A DNA stretch of 64,000 nucleotides from Buddleja alternifolia (Eukaryota > Streptophyta > Magnoliopsida > Lamiales > Scrophulariaceae), in contig CM033403.1 in assembly GCA_019426215.1 (NCBI GenBank), forward strand, positions 5,533,001 through 5,597,000, in the 5' to 3' direction. The notes under the pieces are model-generated. The model was not told the DNA's origin and ran no database searches. It worked only from the letters and a program-made list of their open reading frames with translations. Each line of letters opens with the position of its first letter. Positions within the stretch are counted from its first letter, which is position 1. Below, piece after piece: positions 20,055-32,565 of the stretch. The position numbers and the translations under genes are program-made.

Positions 20055-21026
20055 TTATCTGATTCCATTGTGGAAGACAGTGATTTGTAAAGCATCATTT
20101 TCTAATATTTTTGAGAAAGCAAGAAAATTACAAATTTTACCCTCTTTTTCCATTTGAAATGCTCGACAAGGAGGATAAACATCTTTATTAATTTGACCAT
20201 TTACAAGTTTATAATTTCTTTCTATAACATCAATATATTGTTCTACATATGTAGACCTAAACCATGGAACAAAGGGAATTAAAGAATTTTTTTTCGAACA
20301 ATATTTATAAAATTTGTCTTGTATATAATTTGGTTCACTTTGATTAAAATTATCAAAGAACCAATTTCTACAAAATTTCCCTTCTGGGTAAATTGAATTC
20401 TTTTTTAATATTTTACCTAGCTTTTGAGCCTGGACTAAAATCAATTTTGTGAATAAAATTCATGCAAAAAGCTGGCATACTCATTTCAGATATTGTCTCT
20501 GCCTGCTTATTATTATTATATCCTTTTACAATATTTTTTTTATTGATATATAATTCATCAATTCTAGAATCTCTTAAATATTCTTCTTTTTCATCTCTTA
20601 TTTGAGAAGTAGAAGCCCTAGAAGGAGTTTCAACAATATAATCAATAGGTGATATATAAGAATGCATATATGGCTTTTTAAATCTAGACAATTTAGATGA
20701 AAATTCAGAAATTCTATTAGCATTATCAAATTGTGAATTTATAGTTCCTTCAGGAGTTTGTAAAACATCTATAAGATTTGAATGAATTTGTTGTTGTGGA
20801 GGAATAGCTCTTTCAATAATCCACTTTTCAGGAAAAGTTATTTCTTCCATTTTATAGATCTTCTTGTTATATTATTAGATTTACTAAAATTAGTTTTGAT
20901 TAATATCATCTCATTTAAAGGTTTATCAACCTTTTTACAATGAGGATTTAAAGTATGTAAAGATTTATATTAAATTCCATAACAAATACATATAACTTCT
21001 GACCCTGACACATAGTTATAACTAAG
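20055..21026 (-). pseudogene. Endogenous pararetrovirus: C-terminal movement-protein region and following domain
   Basis: Minus strand. From 21026 the reading shows a movement-protein-like block (SGSEVICICYGI), then after breaks the open frame 20850-20413 (FPEKWIIERAIPPQQQ; SRASTSQI) and 20444-20055 (SLIPFVPWFRSTYVEQYIDV). These blocks occur in caulimovirid-like polyproteins C-terminal to the movement domain. The two frames overlap, indicating a frameshift near 20430. The piece is cut at 21027 by the Ty3-type element; the missing upstream part is at 28694-29188. At 20050 the plastid mosaic cuts the other side. No reverse transcriptase domain of this virus is in the window. Confidence 0.7.
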
Positions 21027-22663
21027 TGATAGGAGTCCTTTTTACGTGTTTTTAAGACCCTTGTATTTATGTTTTAGGTTCATTTATCGCTTTATTATGT
21101 CACTTGTGCGTATAATCCGTTCGTTAAGTGATTTCAAGCCTTAAGTGGATGCAATCAAAGAAAGGGCGGAAAAAAATGACGTATAAAACAAGTTCATGCC
21201 AAGATGCTTTGCACGTCTACTCCAAGCGCGGCCATAATCACGCCTCCACGCCCAACCAAGCAAGAAATAAGCTGGAGTTAGCCAAAATCACGCTTTAGTG
21301 CCATTTCCTCACACCTGGGCGCCAAATCAGCAACACCCGCCACGTTGGATCGACATTTCTATATATTTGGAGACCGAATAGGATAAAGTGTCCTTCTTCA
21401 AAGTTGTAGATATATCTTAGCTTCACATGGGGACTTGAATCATCTAATTCAGAGATCTACGGAGAAGGTTATGAGGAAAATACTATCACTGCGCTGGAAA
21501 GCAAGAAAATGGCAGCATACATGTGCTTTGTTGAAGTTTTCACATGGGGATGCTTGGTGGAATCCTTAACGGCCGAAAGTTCAGCATTTTTTACTGGATG
21601 GAATCTTAAAAGCCAAACTTTAAGCATCACTCTTAGGTGAAATTCTTATTGGGGAATTTTAATGGGAATTCTTTATGCATACTTTATTGGAATTTTGGCT
21701 ATAAAAGAAGGATTGGAGGCCAACCTAAGGACATTCTCAATTAGGAAACACATTCAATAGGGAGCAACCTATCCTCATCCTAGGAGGGGAGAAAGCCATC
21801 CTATCATCATCTTCATCATTCTTAGAAGAGCAATACAAGGAGCATAGCTAAGGATTGAAGTTCCAAATCAAGGACCCATCATCAATCAACCGTTGAGGGA
21901 GTTTTTCACTTTCTTTTGAGATTAGTTTATTGAACATGTCTTTTGAAGATTGTTATTTCTTTTCTTTTCAATCATGAACTAAATTTGTTTGACTAAGGCT
22001 GTGTGAAGGCTAACCTTTGAATTATCGTTTATAAAATTTGTGTTTTTGATTATTACTTGGCATGCTATGTGTTCAATGTGTTGTGTTTAATGCTTATGAG
22101 TGTTTGATCACCATTTGTTCGATAAATTGCTTAACTTAGATTCCGAGAGGATATAGGTTAAGGATGCTTAGGAAATTGAACATCACATCTTAGAATTGAC
22201 TAGGGATAGATTCGATTCATTCGTGTAGCCTTCCGGTAATGGGGAATCTCATAAATCCTTAGCATGTTTATTATTCGAATTCTCATGTCGGGATATAGGG
22301 AATCTTTAATGAACATAGACGCACTATACCAAGAGATTGTGTAGTGTATAATTTTGGAGTTTCCTCCATAGCATAATAAGTAATAATTGAATAACACGCT
22401 TCATAATCGATAGCGAGTAGTTTGGTCGGATTGTGTGTCTTAGTTATCTCTCTCCCTCTGATTTTTCAATCTCTACGTGTTTTACATAATTAATTTGCTC
22501 TAGCTTAAATTAAACAATCACACCTTAAATATTTTATTTAACTTGGAATTAGGTAATACAATAATTTCAATACTTAAACACGTTGTCCCTTGGGTACGAT
22601 AATCCCGACTTAAATGTTTATTATATTACTTGCACGATCTAGTGCACTTGCTAGGTTTTTGCA
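21027..22663 (+). repeat. 5' LTR of the Athila-like element
   Basis: 1637 bp, TGATAGGAGTC ... TTTTTGCA, direct repeat of 27051-28693. ORFs inside it are not genes. Confidence 0.88.
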
Positions 22664-22674
22664 TCTCAAGTTTT

Positions 22675-22691
22675 TTGCGCCGTTGCCGGGA
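22675..22691 (+). other. tRNA-Asp-type primer-binding site
   Basis: ttgcgccgttgccggga, one base off the usual TGGCGCCGTTGCCGGGGA of Athila/Tat elements, 11 bases inside the 5' LTR. Confidence 0.85.
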
Positions 22692-22824
22692 CAATTGTTT
22701 TATTTAATATTGAGATTCACTTATCTGTTCTAAGATTAAGTAGTTTTATTTTTTTATTTTATTTTATTTTATTTTTACTTTGTTTCTTTTTGCTCTTTTG
22801 ACAGGTTTGTCTTTTGAGTAGTGC

Positions 22825-24402
22825 ATGACCCGCACTTCTCTAGAAGAACTTGCTGATTTTGATCCTGAGAACGAACACACATTCCATAGAGTAGGGAGAG
22901 CATTGAACCAAGGAAGTCAGTCTGAAGCAATGGATGGGAACAATCAAAACAATCCGTTGCCTGGTCCACAAAGGTTTAATCCAGATGATCCGGCAATTCA
23001 TGCCATCATTCAGGCTGTAGTTGTTAACACTCTAGCCCAATAACAACAGCATGCATCGCGTCCTCTGCGCGACTATATGCAACCCATTGTTCATGGAGCT
23101 GCAGGAGCTATTGTGTTACCAGCTGTAGCAGCGAACACTTTTCAAATTCCACCGGTAATTCTTCAGATGATCACTAATGATCAATACCGGGGTGTGGTAG
23201 ATGAAAAACCACATGCTCACATTGCCAGTTTTCTTGATATTCTGAGCACCTTTAGGCAGAACGGGGTAACCGATGAAGCAGTAAGATTGAAGCTTTTTCC
23301 CTTCTCACTGAAAGACAAGGCTAGAGCATGGCTTGACTCCTTGCCAATTGCATCCATACACACTTGGGATCAGTTGGTAGAGAAGTTTTTGAGCAAGTAT
23401 TTTCCACCTGCAAAAAAAGCAGCCATAAAAGCTGAGATACAAGGATTCAGACAGACAGAAGGGGAATCACTGTATGAAGCATGGGAGCGCTTCAAGGAAT
23501 TTCTTTGTAAATGTCCCCACCACAGATTCGAGTTATGGGCTCAAGTGACGATCTTCTACCAGGGTCTTGGTCCCATCATTCGAACTAATCTTGATGCAGC
23601 TGCGGGAGGGACTCTCATGAACCAACCACCACAGGCGGCTCGGGATATGATCGAGAATATGGCTGAGAACAATTATCAGTGGCCTACCGAGAGAATAATA
23701 CACCTAAATAAGCCTAGTGGAGTCTATGAAGTGGATACCTCCACAACATTAGCTACACAAGTGGAGATGGTGAACAAAAGGTTAGATGCTTTCAATTTTC
23801 CGGCAAATCAGGTACAAGTCGTTTGTGAAACTTGTGGTGGAGCTCATCACTATACGGATTGCCAACAAGGTAGTGCATCTTTCCAGCCTGAGTTAGTTGA
23901 GAATGCTTATTACGTGGACAACCCAAATAGGAGCCAAAATGACCCATTTTCTGAGAAATTTAACCCGGGATGGCGAAACCACCCTGATTTTTCATGGAGT
24001 GACAACAACAATGTGGTCAAGCTACCCCCGAGTTTTCAATCAAACTCTGAGAAACCTCCATTTCAGCGACAAGGAGGTTTTCAATCGAACAATTTCCAAA
24101 GACAAGGAGGTTACCAGCAGCAAGAGTAGAAACCAACTTTTGAGGAGTTGATGTTCCAATACATCAAGAAGAACGACGAGCAGAGTCACAACATTGAAGT
24201 TAACATGGCTAACATACAGACACAGTTGGGGCAGTTGGCAAACCAATTATCAGGTAGGGCACCAGGATCACTCTCTAGCAACACTGAAAAGAACTCAAAG
24301 GAGCAGGTTCAAGCTATAGAGTTGCGAAACGGAAAAAGATTGGAAAATACTGAATTGGGAGCGATGAAAGCACGAATGCCGCAACATCACAAGCTATTTT
24401 GA
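22825..24402 (+). pseudogene. gag: Athila-like gag (Retrotrans_gag) with two nonsense codons
   Basis: Three in-frame open pieces: 22825-23043, 23077-24129 and 24148-24402, separated by TAA at 23041 and TAG at 24127. The middle piece has the Retrotrans_gag core (DKARAWLDSLPIASIHTWDQ, FRQTEGESLYEAWERFKE) and a degenerate zinc-knuckle-like CETCGGAHHYTDC. The last part is Gln/Asn-rich with helical repeats (QTQLGQLANQLSGR). Two single nonsense changes plus a frameshift before the protease make it non-coding now. Confidence 0.88.
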
Positions 24403-25223
24403 AAAATGATGCTCCCCCCGTGCAAGTTACTAATCGTCCATCATTCCCTTTGGCACTACAAAAGAGGAAAGCAGATAAACAATTTGGGAAATTTTTGGAC
24501 ATGCTGAAGCAATTAAGGATCAACATCCCTTTCATTGACATATCGTCTCAAATGCCAAGCTATGCGAAGTTTCTTAAGGACTTCCTCTCCAACAAGAAAA
24601 AGTGGGAAGAACATGAAACTATCTTGTTGAAAGAAGAATGCTCCGCCATCCTCCAGAATAAACTACCACCAAAGCTACCTGATCCAGGGAGTTTCACTAT
24701 CCCTTGCACGATTGGTTCTCTTTCATTTTCTAAAGTCTTATGCGATTCAGGAGCTAGTATTAACTTGCTTCCTTTTTCTCTTTTCAAGAAATTGGGACTT
24801 GGAGAACCAAAGCCAACGACAGTCTCTCTACAACTTGCTGATAGATCAATCAAATACCCGAGAGGCGTTGTGGAGGATGTATTGATAAAAGTCGATAAAT
24901 TTATAGTCCCTGTTGATTTTCTTGTATTGGACATGGAAGAGGATGTCAAGGTTCCAATTATACTAGGGCGCCCTTTTCTGACAACAACTGATGCAACTAT
25001 CTATGTAAAAAGTGGGAGGGTAACATTTACGATTGGGGAAGAGATGATAGAGTTTAATATTTTCAATGATAATACACATTCTTCTTCTTCTTTTAATGGT
25101 ATTTACCAGGTTGAGCTTGCAGATGGATCCCATAACAATGCGTTAGAAAAGGGAGGAACAATGGTAATGCACGATGAAGACACTAAATGGAGTCCCGTTG
25201 GATGCGCAAGTGGCGTTGGTTAA
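24399..25223 (+). pseudogene. Athila-like aspartic protease region
   Basis: Open in a different frame from gag. The active-site motif is VLCDSGASINLLP at about residues 115-127, followed by VPIILGRPFLTT, the second conserved block of retroviral-type proteases. The upstream part (FGKFLDMLKQLRINIPFIDI) is the usual gag-protease linker of this group. The frame closes at 25223 (CASGVG) and no RT follows. The protease motif itself is intact, although it is separated from gag by a frameshift. Confidence 0.85.
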
Positions 25224-27039
25224 GAATTCAAAGAAAGTCGAGCTGAAGACTTTAAACAAGCGCTTCTTGGGAGGCAACCCAAGTTTTATGATTTTTGTTA
25301 GTTTTTTTTGTTTTTCATTCTTTTCTTATCTTTTCGTTCATGTCTATGTGTTGTTTTCGCAAGACTATACGCCGAAGAAAAAAAAAATTTGGGCAGATTG
25401 TTTGACCTGTGATGCCGCGGTATCTTTGAGGGGATGCCGCGGCATCACTGTGCAAACTTTCTGCCCATCTTAAAAAAAAACATTTTTGTTTTGTTTAGTT
25501 TGTTTCTTTATGTTGTGTTCAAGCATGCACTTTTGGTATGTATATTTTCTTATGCTTGATGGTTTGAAGAGTTGAAGTATTAGATATGATGCACATTTGG
25601 ACCCCATGTTTAGAGATACTTTTTTTACTCGAGAGGAGGAGAAGCTTTATAAGGATGCATTGGAAGTTTAAGGATGTTTTTCAACACCCTTGGTTGTAAG
25701 TGTTCTTTTACCGTTGTGTATGCTTGTTATAACAACATTGGGGACAATGTTGGATTTGAGTTTGGGGGTAGAAGAGTGCTTATTTTGAAAATTGAAAATG
25801 CAATCCTACTTTTTAGCTTGAGTTTGGGGGAAAGTCTGTTTGCTATCATATTTATATGCTTCTTTGTTGAGAAAATCAAATATAAAATTTTATTTTTTAG
25901 TCCTTCCGATTGATGCATTAAAATTGATTAACTTGGAAAAATGGCACGATTTCTTGAAATAATTTGAATTTAATGGAACATATATATCTTTGAAATTGCT
26001 CATGAAGACCCTAGACTAGGATTGATTTCTAGATGATTCACATTGCACAGTAAATCGAGGGTAGAGGAGTTGAGAGGATAACAATCTTGAGACACTTAAG
26101 GAGTTTTTTCCGAAAATATTAACTTAGATTTTTCATAAGGTTATAAGTTGAATAGTAATTTTGTATGCTAAACAATGAATTAAAAAGGTTGAATTTTGGT
26201 ATGGCCAAAAGTAGTCAGACTAATATGTACTGGAGGTGAAAAGTTTCATGCCTATATACTGTACTATTATGCTAATTTGAGCTAAGCTCAAGCCAAAAAG
26301 AAGCGAATTGTTTAAAAGATCTAGTTTTATTTCGTGGCCTTTGACACTCGAATGATTAAATCCTTAGGAGTGTTTACACTTAATGCCCCAAAACTATCTA
26401 GTTTGGGAGTCATTGATCTAAAGCTTGTTACATGGGTGCCATAGAAAGCCTAATGGAATAAAACATTGCACATGATCTGGCCTTAATGAAGTTAATTGGA
26501 AAGTTTCATATGAATTGAAAGTTTGAATGTTTGAGATAATGAAATTTAAATGGCTATGAGATTTTTTATGATTCTTATGCTTTGTGTTTGATCAAAAGTA
26601 GATAGGTATGGGATTAATGTCCAAAATTTGGTAAGGATGCCTCTTGACTATAATACCTTAGATTTATTTTCACTACACCCTAGGGAGTCTTTTCGAGTAT
26701 TAGTGTCACATGAGCAAGAGTATTTGATATGTATAGATACTGGTGAGCTTTAAAAGGATGATTTTGTGCCATTTATTCTTGTTAATTATGTTGAGATGTA
26801 TTCATTTGGTTGGGATTGAAAGTTTGTTAGATTTTGTGGGTATATCATCTGCAAACCGTCACGAGACTATAACTCGTCCTTTTTGGGGAACATTAAGGTT
26901 CAAAGGCTTGTTGCACATGCTAAGTCCAATCGTTTACTCCAGGAAAGTGAGCTAATTAGTTGTTTTTATTTTCCCCCATTGTTTGATGATGTTTTCGGAT
27001 CCCATAGCTCTTATTGCTCGAGGTCGAGCAATTGCTAAG
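25224..27039 (+). other. Long non-coding 3' region of the Athila-like element
   Basis: About 1.8 kb between protease and polypurine tract, where pol would be in an autonomous relative. It contains a short imperfect repeat of gatgccgcggtatc / gatgccgcggcatc at 25410-25446 and phrases common in gag-only elements (tgagtttggggg, twice near 25755 and 25820). No domain is recognisable. Confidence 0.7.
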
Positions 27040-27050
27040 TTTGGGGGAGT
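27040..27050 (+). other. Polypurine tract of the Athila-like element
   Basis: tttgggggagt directly before the 3' LTR. Confidence 0.8.
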
Positions 27051-28693
27051 TAATAGGAGTCATTTTTACGTGTTTTTAAGACCCTTGCATTTATATTTTA
27101 GATTCATTTATCGCTTGATTACGTCACTTGTGCGTGTAATCCGTTCGTTAAGTGATTTCAGGCCTTAAGTTGATGCAATCGAAGAAACGCGGAAAAAACT
27201 GACGTATAAAACAAGTTCATGCCAAAATGCTTTGCACCTCTGCACCAAGTGCAGCCATAATCACGCCTCCACACCCAAACAAGCAAGAAATAAGCTAGAG
27301 TTAGCAAAAATCACGCTTTAGTGCCATTTCCTCACACCTGGGAGCCAAATCAGCAACACCCGCCATGTTGGATCGACATTTCTGTATATTTAGAGACCGA
27401 ATTGGATAAAGTGTCCTTCTACGAAGTTGTACATCTATATAGTAAATTTCTATGAGGACTTGAATCATCCAATTCCGAGATTTATAGAGAAGGTTATGAG
27501 GAAAATACTATTGCTGCATTGGAAAGCAAGAAAATGGCAGCATACATGTGCTTTGTTGAAGTTTTCACATGGGGATGCTTGGTGGAATCCTTAAAGGCCG
27601 AAAGTTCAGCATTTTTTGCTGGATGGAATCTTAAAAGCCAAACTTTAAGCATCACTCTTAGGTGGAATTCTTATTGGAGAACTTTAATGGGAATTCTTTA
27701 TGCATACTTTATTGGAATTTTTGCTATAAAAGGAGGATTGGAGGCTAACCTAAGGACATTCTCAATTGGGAAACACATTCAATAGGGAGCAGCCTATCCT
27801 CATCCTAGGAGGGGAGAAAGCCATCCTATCATAATCTTCATCATTCTTAGAGGAACAATACAAGGAGCATAGCTAAGGATTGAAATTCCAAATCAAGGAT
27901 CCATCATCAATCAACTGTTGAGGGAGTTTTTCACTTTCTTTTGAGATTAGTTTATTGAACATGTCTTTTGAAGATTGTTATTTCTCTTTATTTTCGATCA
28001 TGAACTAAATTTGTTTGACTAAGGCCGTGTGAAGGCTAAACTATGAATTATCGTTTATAAAATTTGTGCTTTTGATTATTACTTGGCATGCTATGTGTTC
28101 AATTTGTTGTGTTTAATGCTTATGAGTGCTTGATCACCACTTATTCGATAAATTGCTTAACTTAGATTCCAAGAGGATATAAATTAAGGATGCTTAGGCA
28201 ATTGAACATCACATCTTAGAATTGACTAGGGATAGATTCGATTCATTCGTGTAGCCTTCCGGTTATGGGAAATCTCATAAATCCTTTTAATGCATGTTTA
28301 TTATTCGAATTCTCATGTAGGGATATAGGGAATCTTTAATGAACATAGACGTACTATACCAAGAGATTGGGTAGTGTATAATTTTGGAGTTTCCGCCATA
28401 GTATAATAAGTAATAATTGAATAACACGCTTCATAATCGATAACGAGTAGTTTGGTCGGATCGCATGTCTTAGTTTTCTCTCTCCCTCTGATTTTTCAAT
28501 CTCTACGTGTTTTACATAATTAATTTGCTTTAGTTTATATTAAACAATCACACCTTAAATATTTGATTTAACTTGGAATTAGGTAATACAATATTTTCAA
28601 TACTTAAATATGTTGTCCCTTGGGTACGATAATCCGGACTTAAAATTCGATTATATTACTTGCACAATCTAGTGCACTTGCTAGGTTTTTGCG
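27051..28693 (+). repeat. 3' LTR of the Athila-like element
   Basis: 1643 bp, diverged partner of 21027-22663. It starts TAATAGGAG (expected TG) and ends tttttgcg (expected GCA), so both termini carry point changes. Confidence 0.85.
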
Positions 28694-29188
28694 TGTCACC
28701 ATGAGTTTTAACATTCGAAATCAAGTCATCAAGAATATTACCATCAGATAAAGATAATTGTAAATTTGGATAAACATCAAAATAAACTGGACCATGTGCC
28801 AAACTAGATTGTATAAATCACATTAAGAGATTGTTTCCAATTTAAATTTCTACCCTCTCTTAAAGCTACTATAAAGCTTTTAGGTAAACCTTCTAAAGTA
28901 AGCGGTTTGAATGCAATTTGTACTAATCCTATATGAAGGAATTTATGAGTATTCTTAAAAGGGAGTATGTCCTTTTCACTAAATAACCTAATAATCATTT
29001 CCTCATTATGAAGAAATATAGATTCTTCAGTGGTTTTAACCTACTGTTTTAATCCTAATTTTTCAAAGATTCCTAATTGATAAATTGTTTTAGGTTCTAT
29101 TTTAGGAATAGTCCACTTATTAAGTAAAGCTAAATTCATTGGCAAATTATATTCAAGATTAATACTACTTTTTACAGCATTTTGATTT
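28694..29188 (-). pseudogene. Endogenous pararetrovirus movement-protein fragment
   Basis: Minus strand reading from the LINE target site (29188) to the Athila-like LTR. Characteristic movement-protein block: FLHIGLVQIAFKPLTLEGLP at about 28910. It is followed by an in-frame stop after NVIYTI (28804-28806) and then the GPVYFDVYPN region. Another stop lies near 29041. The 12-bp LINE target duplication (gcattttgattt) is 29177-29188. Not functional. Confidence 0.75.
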
Positions 29189-29264
29189 ATTTTTTTTTGG
29201 AACGAATAGGCGTATTTCTATATATCACTCAACTTTACAAAAATACCCAGGCATACCTGGTTAT

Positions 29265-32200
29265 TTACAGCCCATCAAACTTACATTGAACAGTATTCCA
29301 TATTCTATCCACTATTTGACTAACACTACTATTTTCATTAGTAAACAATCTTCTATTTCTTTCAAGCCAAATAAAGTAAACAATAGCTGCAAACAAAGCT
29401 CTTTTTTTCCTACTCAAATTAGTCTTACCCCTGCTCATTTTTTTACTCCATTCCACAACCTCCTGCCAATCTGTCCTGCTGCAATTTAGCTTCATCTTTC
29501 CCCAAGCTTGTTTCAAAATCGCCTTTGTTACTGCACATTGAAAATAGAGATGGTCCCTGCTTTCCTCTGCCAAATGACACATTATACATTCTGTTTCTGA
29601 GTCATGCAACCACCTGCTCAACCTATCTAGGGTCTTCAACCTATCCTTCATTGCCATCCATAGAACAATTCTATGACGTGCTATGGGACCTTGCCCCCAA
29701 ACCACTTTACACCAATTCACCTTTTCACCATGTTCAATAGTGTGTAGATAAGCATTTCTGATAGTGAACTTTCCTTTTTTCCACCTACAATGGGCTATAT
29801 CAACATCATCCAAAAACCTCTCCCTTATTGCTAGCAACCTCTTCCAAAACCAAGAATCATTTAGTCTTGCTTCAATGGTCCATATATTCCTGGATTTGAG
29901 GTAATAAGAGTGCACCCATTTGATCCATAATGTACCAGTTTTAGTAGCTATGCTCCAAAGTTGTTTAAAAATTGCAGCTACATTCCAAGACCCTAAAGCA
30001 ATGATTCCCAGACCTCTCTCCTTCTTTTCCATACAAATGTCTTTCCATCCCACTGTGGTACAACACCTACCTGTTACCTTACTGTTCCACAGATACAGTC
30101 TACAGAGTCTCTCTATTTCAGCCACTACTGTAAGGGACGGAGGGAAGATTTGGCTCCAGTACATCTGGACTCCAAATAACACAGCTTTTATAAGTAAGAG
30201 TCTACCTGCAAAAGACAAATACCTTGTTGTCCAGGATGTTATCTTCCCCATGATCTTATCAATCAAGACTTGACAATTCTTAACTGTAAGCCTAGAAGCA
30301 ATGAGGGGCACTCCCAAGTATCTAATCGGAATTTCTCCTTCTGTAAACCCTGTTGCCTGTAACAACTGATATTTTAGGTCTTGTCCAACTCCACCAGTAA
30401 TCAGCTGGCTCTTATCCAAGTTAGCCCTTAATCCAGAGACCTCAGAGAACTGCTCAAATCTGTCTTTAATTAAACAAACAGATTGCACCTCTCCTTTACT
30501 AAACATCATTAGATCATCAGCAAATAACATATTAATTAGTCCAACCCTCCTACATTTTGGATGATATTTAAAACCAGTTTCATGCTGCATCAATTTAAAG
30601 CTCCTGGTCAAATAATCCATGATGATTACAAACAGATAAGGGAACATAGGGTCCCCCTATCTGAGTCCCCTTTTACCTGGGAAGAATCCAAACATAGACC
30701 CCTGCATCATCACTGAATACCGGACTGTAGAGACACATAGCATCACCAATTTAGTAAAATACAGTGGAAAACCAATAGCTACCAACAATTTTTCCAGAAA
30801 AGACCAACTAACTGTGTCATAAGCCTTGCGAATGTCAACCTTCATTACGACCCTAGGGGATAACCCTTTCCTCTGATACCCCCTCACCAATTCATGACAC
30901 AATACAATATTATCAACAATACTCCTCCCAGTTATGAAAGCACTTTATGCTTGATCAACTAGCTTAGGCAACACATAGGATCTTTGAAATGACTGTACAA
31001 CAAGCTATAGGTCTGTAGTCACTCACATTAGAGGGCACTGGAGTCTTAGGAATAAGATGTAGCACTGTATGGTAGATTTCGTAGATTTCAGCGAGTAGTC
31101 TACCTTTTTCAAAGAAATTAATGACTGCTTTTGAGATTTCCTCCCCTGTGATGTGCCAAGTGCTCCTATAAAAGCAAGAGTTTAGTCCATCCGCTCTCGG
31201 GCTTTTATCAATGGGAATGGAGAACATGGTTTCCTTTACTTCTGCCTTGGTAACTGGCCTACTCAAACTTTCCAAATCTTCCTCTGTGTGTAGAATATAT
31301 CCTTGTTTTATCACTTCAGATTGTAGTTCTGTTGTTGCTGGACTATTAGTGCCAAGCAATCCCTGGTAGTATTCTAGCACCTCCTGTTGGATATCTTCTG
31401 GTTCAGTTAGGAGATCCCCTTCATTGCTTTGAAGGCATGTGATTCTGCCTCGAGTTTTTTTCTCTTTGATTTTAGCAAAAAAATATTTTTTGCATTCATC
31501 ATTCAATTTATAAAAATTCACTTTAGCACTTTGCCTCAAAAATTCTGTTTCTATTCTGCTCAAATGACACATCTTCTGGTATTGCTCCTTCTCTTGATCT
31601 ATTAAGCTTATCTCATATGGGCTATGACTAAGCTTTTCTCTGATATCTTGTAGTTGTTGGCCGGCTAGCCTAACCTTTTCTGCAATATTTGAATATTCAC
31701 CCTTATGTAGTATTCTCAATCTATTTTTAATCATCTTACACTCCTTAACTACCCTGAACATCAGGCACCCTTCAATCCTCTTCCCCCATTCCTCCTTGAT
31801 CATATCAATGAAACCTGGATTGAGAATCCACCCATTCAGGAACTTAAAAGGTGGTGGCCCCAGCTTTGCTTCTTTGATTCTAAGAATCATTGGACAATGG
31901 TCAGATATACCATTGTCCAAAAATTGAACAGTCCTTCCTTCAACTGTCATAGCCCATTCTCCATTAACTAGGACTCTATCTAGCTTACAATATGTCCTTG
32001 TTTCTGGTTCCTGGTAATTGCACCAAGTATAAAATCTCCCATTGTATGGTGCATCAGTAAGTCCCAGCTTCCCCACACAAGTTTGCATGTCAGCATTTCC
32101 TCCTTCAAAACTCCCATCACTCCTCATCTTTTCATTGGAAAAAAGTGTGGCATTCCAATCTCCCATGAGGACCGAGGGTTCCTTTATGCCCATGGACTCT

Positions 32201-32565
32201 ATTTCTTCCCAAAGTTGTTTCCTACCTTTATCATCATTGAGTGCATAAACAATAGTCAAGATAAAGCTTCTCTGACCATTTTCCATCCTACAAGTTATAT
32301 GTTGAGCAGTAACTTGTAACACCTGACTCTTAATAGTATTAGTTTTTCAGCATAACCAAATCCTCCCATTATTGGCTGCTATATAATTATTAATCACAAT
32401 CCAGCCATCTCCCAAGCCTTTCCTAATACTAGCAAATTTATTAGGCTTGACTCTAGTCTCTATCATACCACACACATCTAACCCCTATGTTACAAGGAGC
32501 CTTTTCACAGCAAGTTGTTTGACTGCTGTGTTCAGGCCCCTTATGTTCCAGGCTCCCACTTTCAT
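29265..32565 (-). pseudogene. LINE ORF2: endonuclease, reverse transcriptase, zf-RVT
   Basis: Starts at the ATG at 32565 (MKVGAWNIRGLN, apurinic endonuclease-type domain), followed by a stop near 32488. Endonuclease motifs GDWNATLF and SDHCPMIL lie in 32322-30964. RT is split by stops at about 30963 and 30660. Its motifs include KVDIRKAYDTVSWSFLEK and the catalytic block LINMLFADDLMMFS near 30524. The C-terminal zf-RVT domain follows (WCKVVWGQGPIARHRIVLWM ... CIMCHLAEESRDHLYFQC), then the end at 29265. The domain order is typical of plant L1 elements. Confidence 0.93.

Larger units (their letters stand above)
21027..28693 (+). mobile_element. Ty3/Gypsy Athila-like element with only gag and protease (non-autonomous)
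   Basis: LTRs 21027-22663 and 27051-28693 flank an internal region with a tRNA-Asp-type primer site (gcgccgttgccggga) and a polypurine tract (tttgggggagt). Only gag and an aspartic protease are coded; 25224-27039 has no RT, RNase H or integrase. The right LTR begins TA instead of TG. The LTRs are visibly diverged, so it is older than the Copia copy 1 and chromovirus insertions. No clear target duplication was found: the left flank is ctaag and the right flank tgtca. It splits the pararetrovirus movement protein. Confidence 0.88.

Noticed and set aside
27519..27785. 88-aa ORF (and its relative near 21500) as a gene
   Set aside because: Lies in both LTRs of the Athila-like element and is broken in the left copy.
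21022..28698. Target duplication of the Athila-like element
   Set aside because: Flanking 5-mers (ctaag and tgtca) do not match; the ends have probably mutated.
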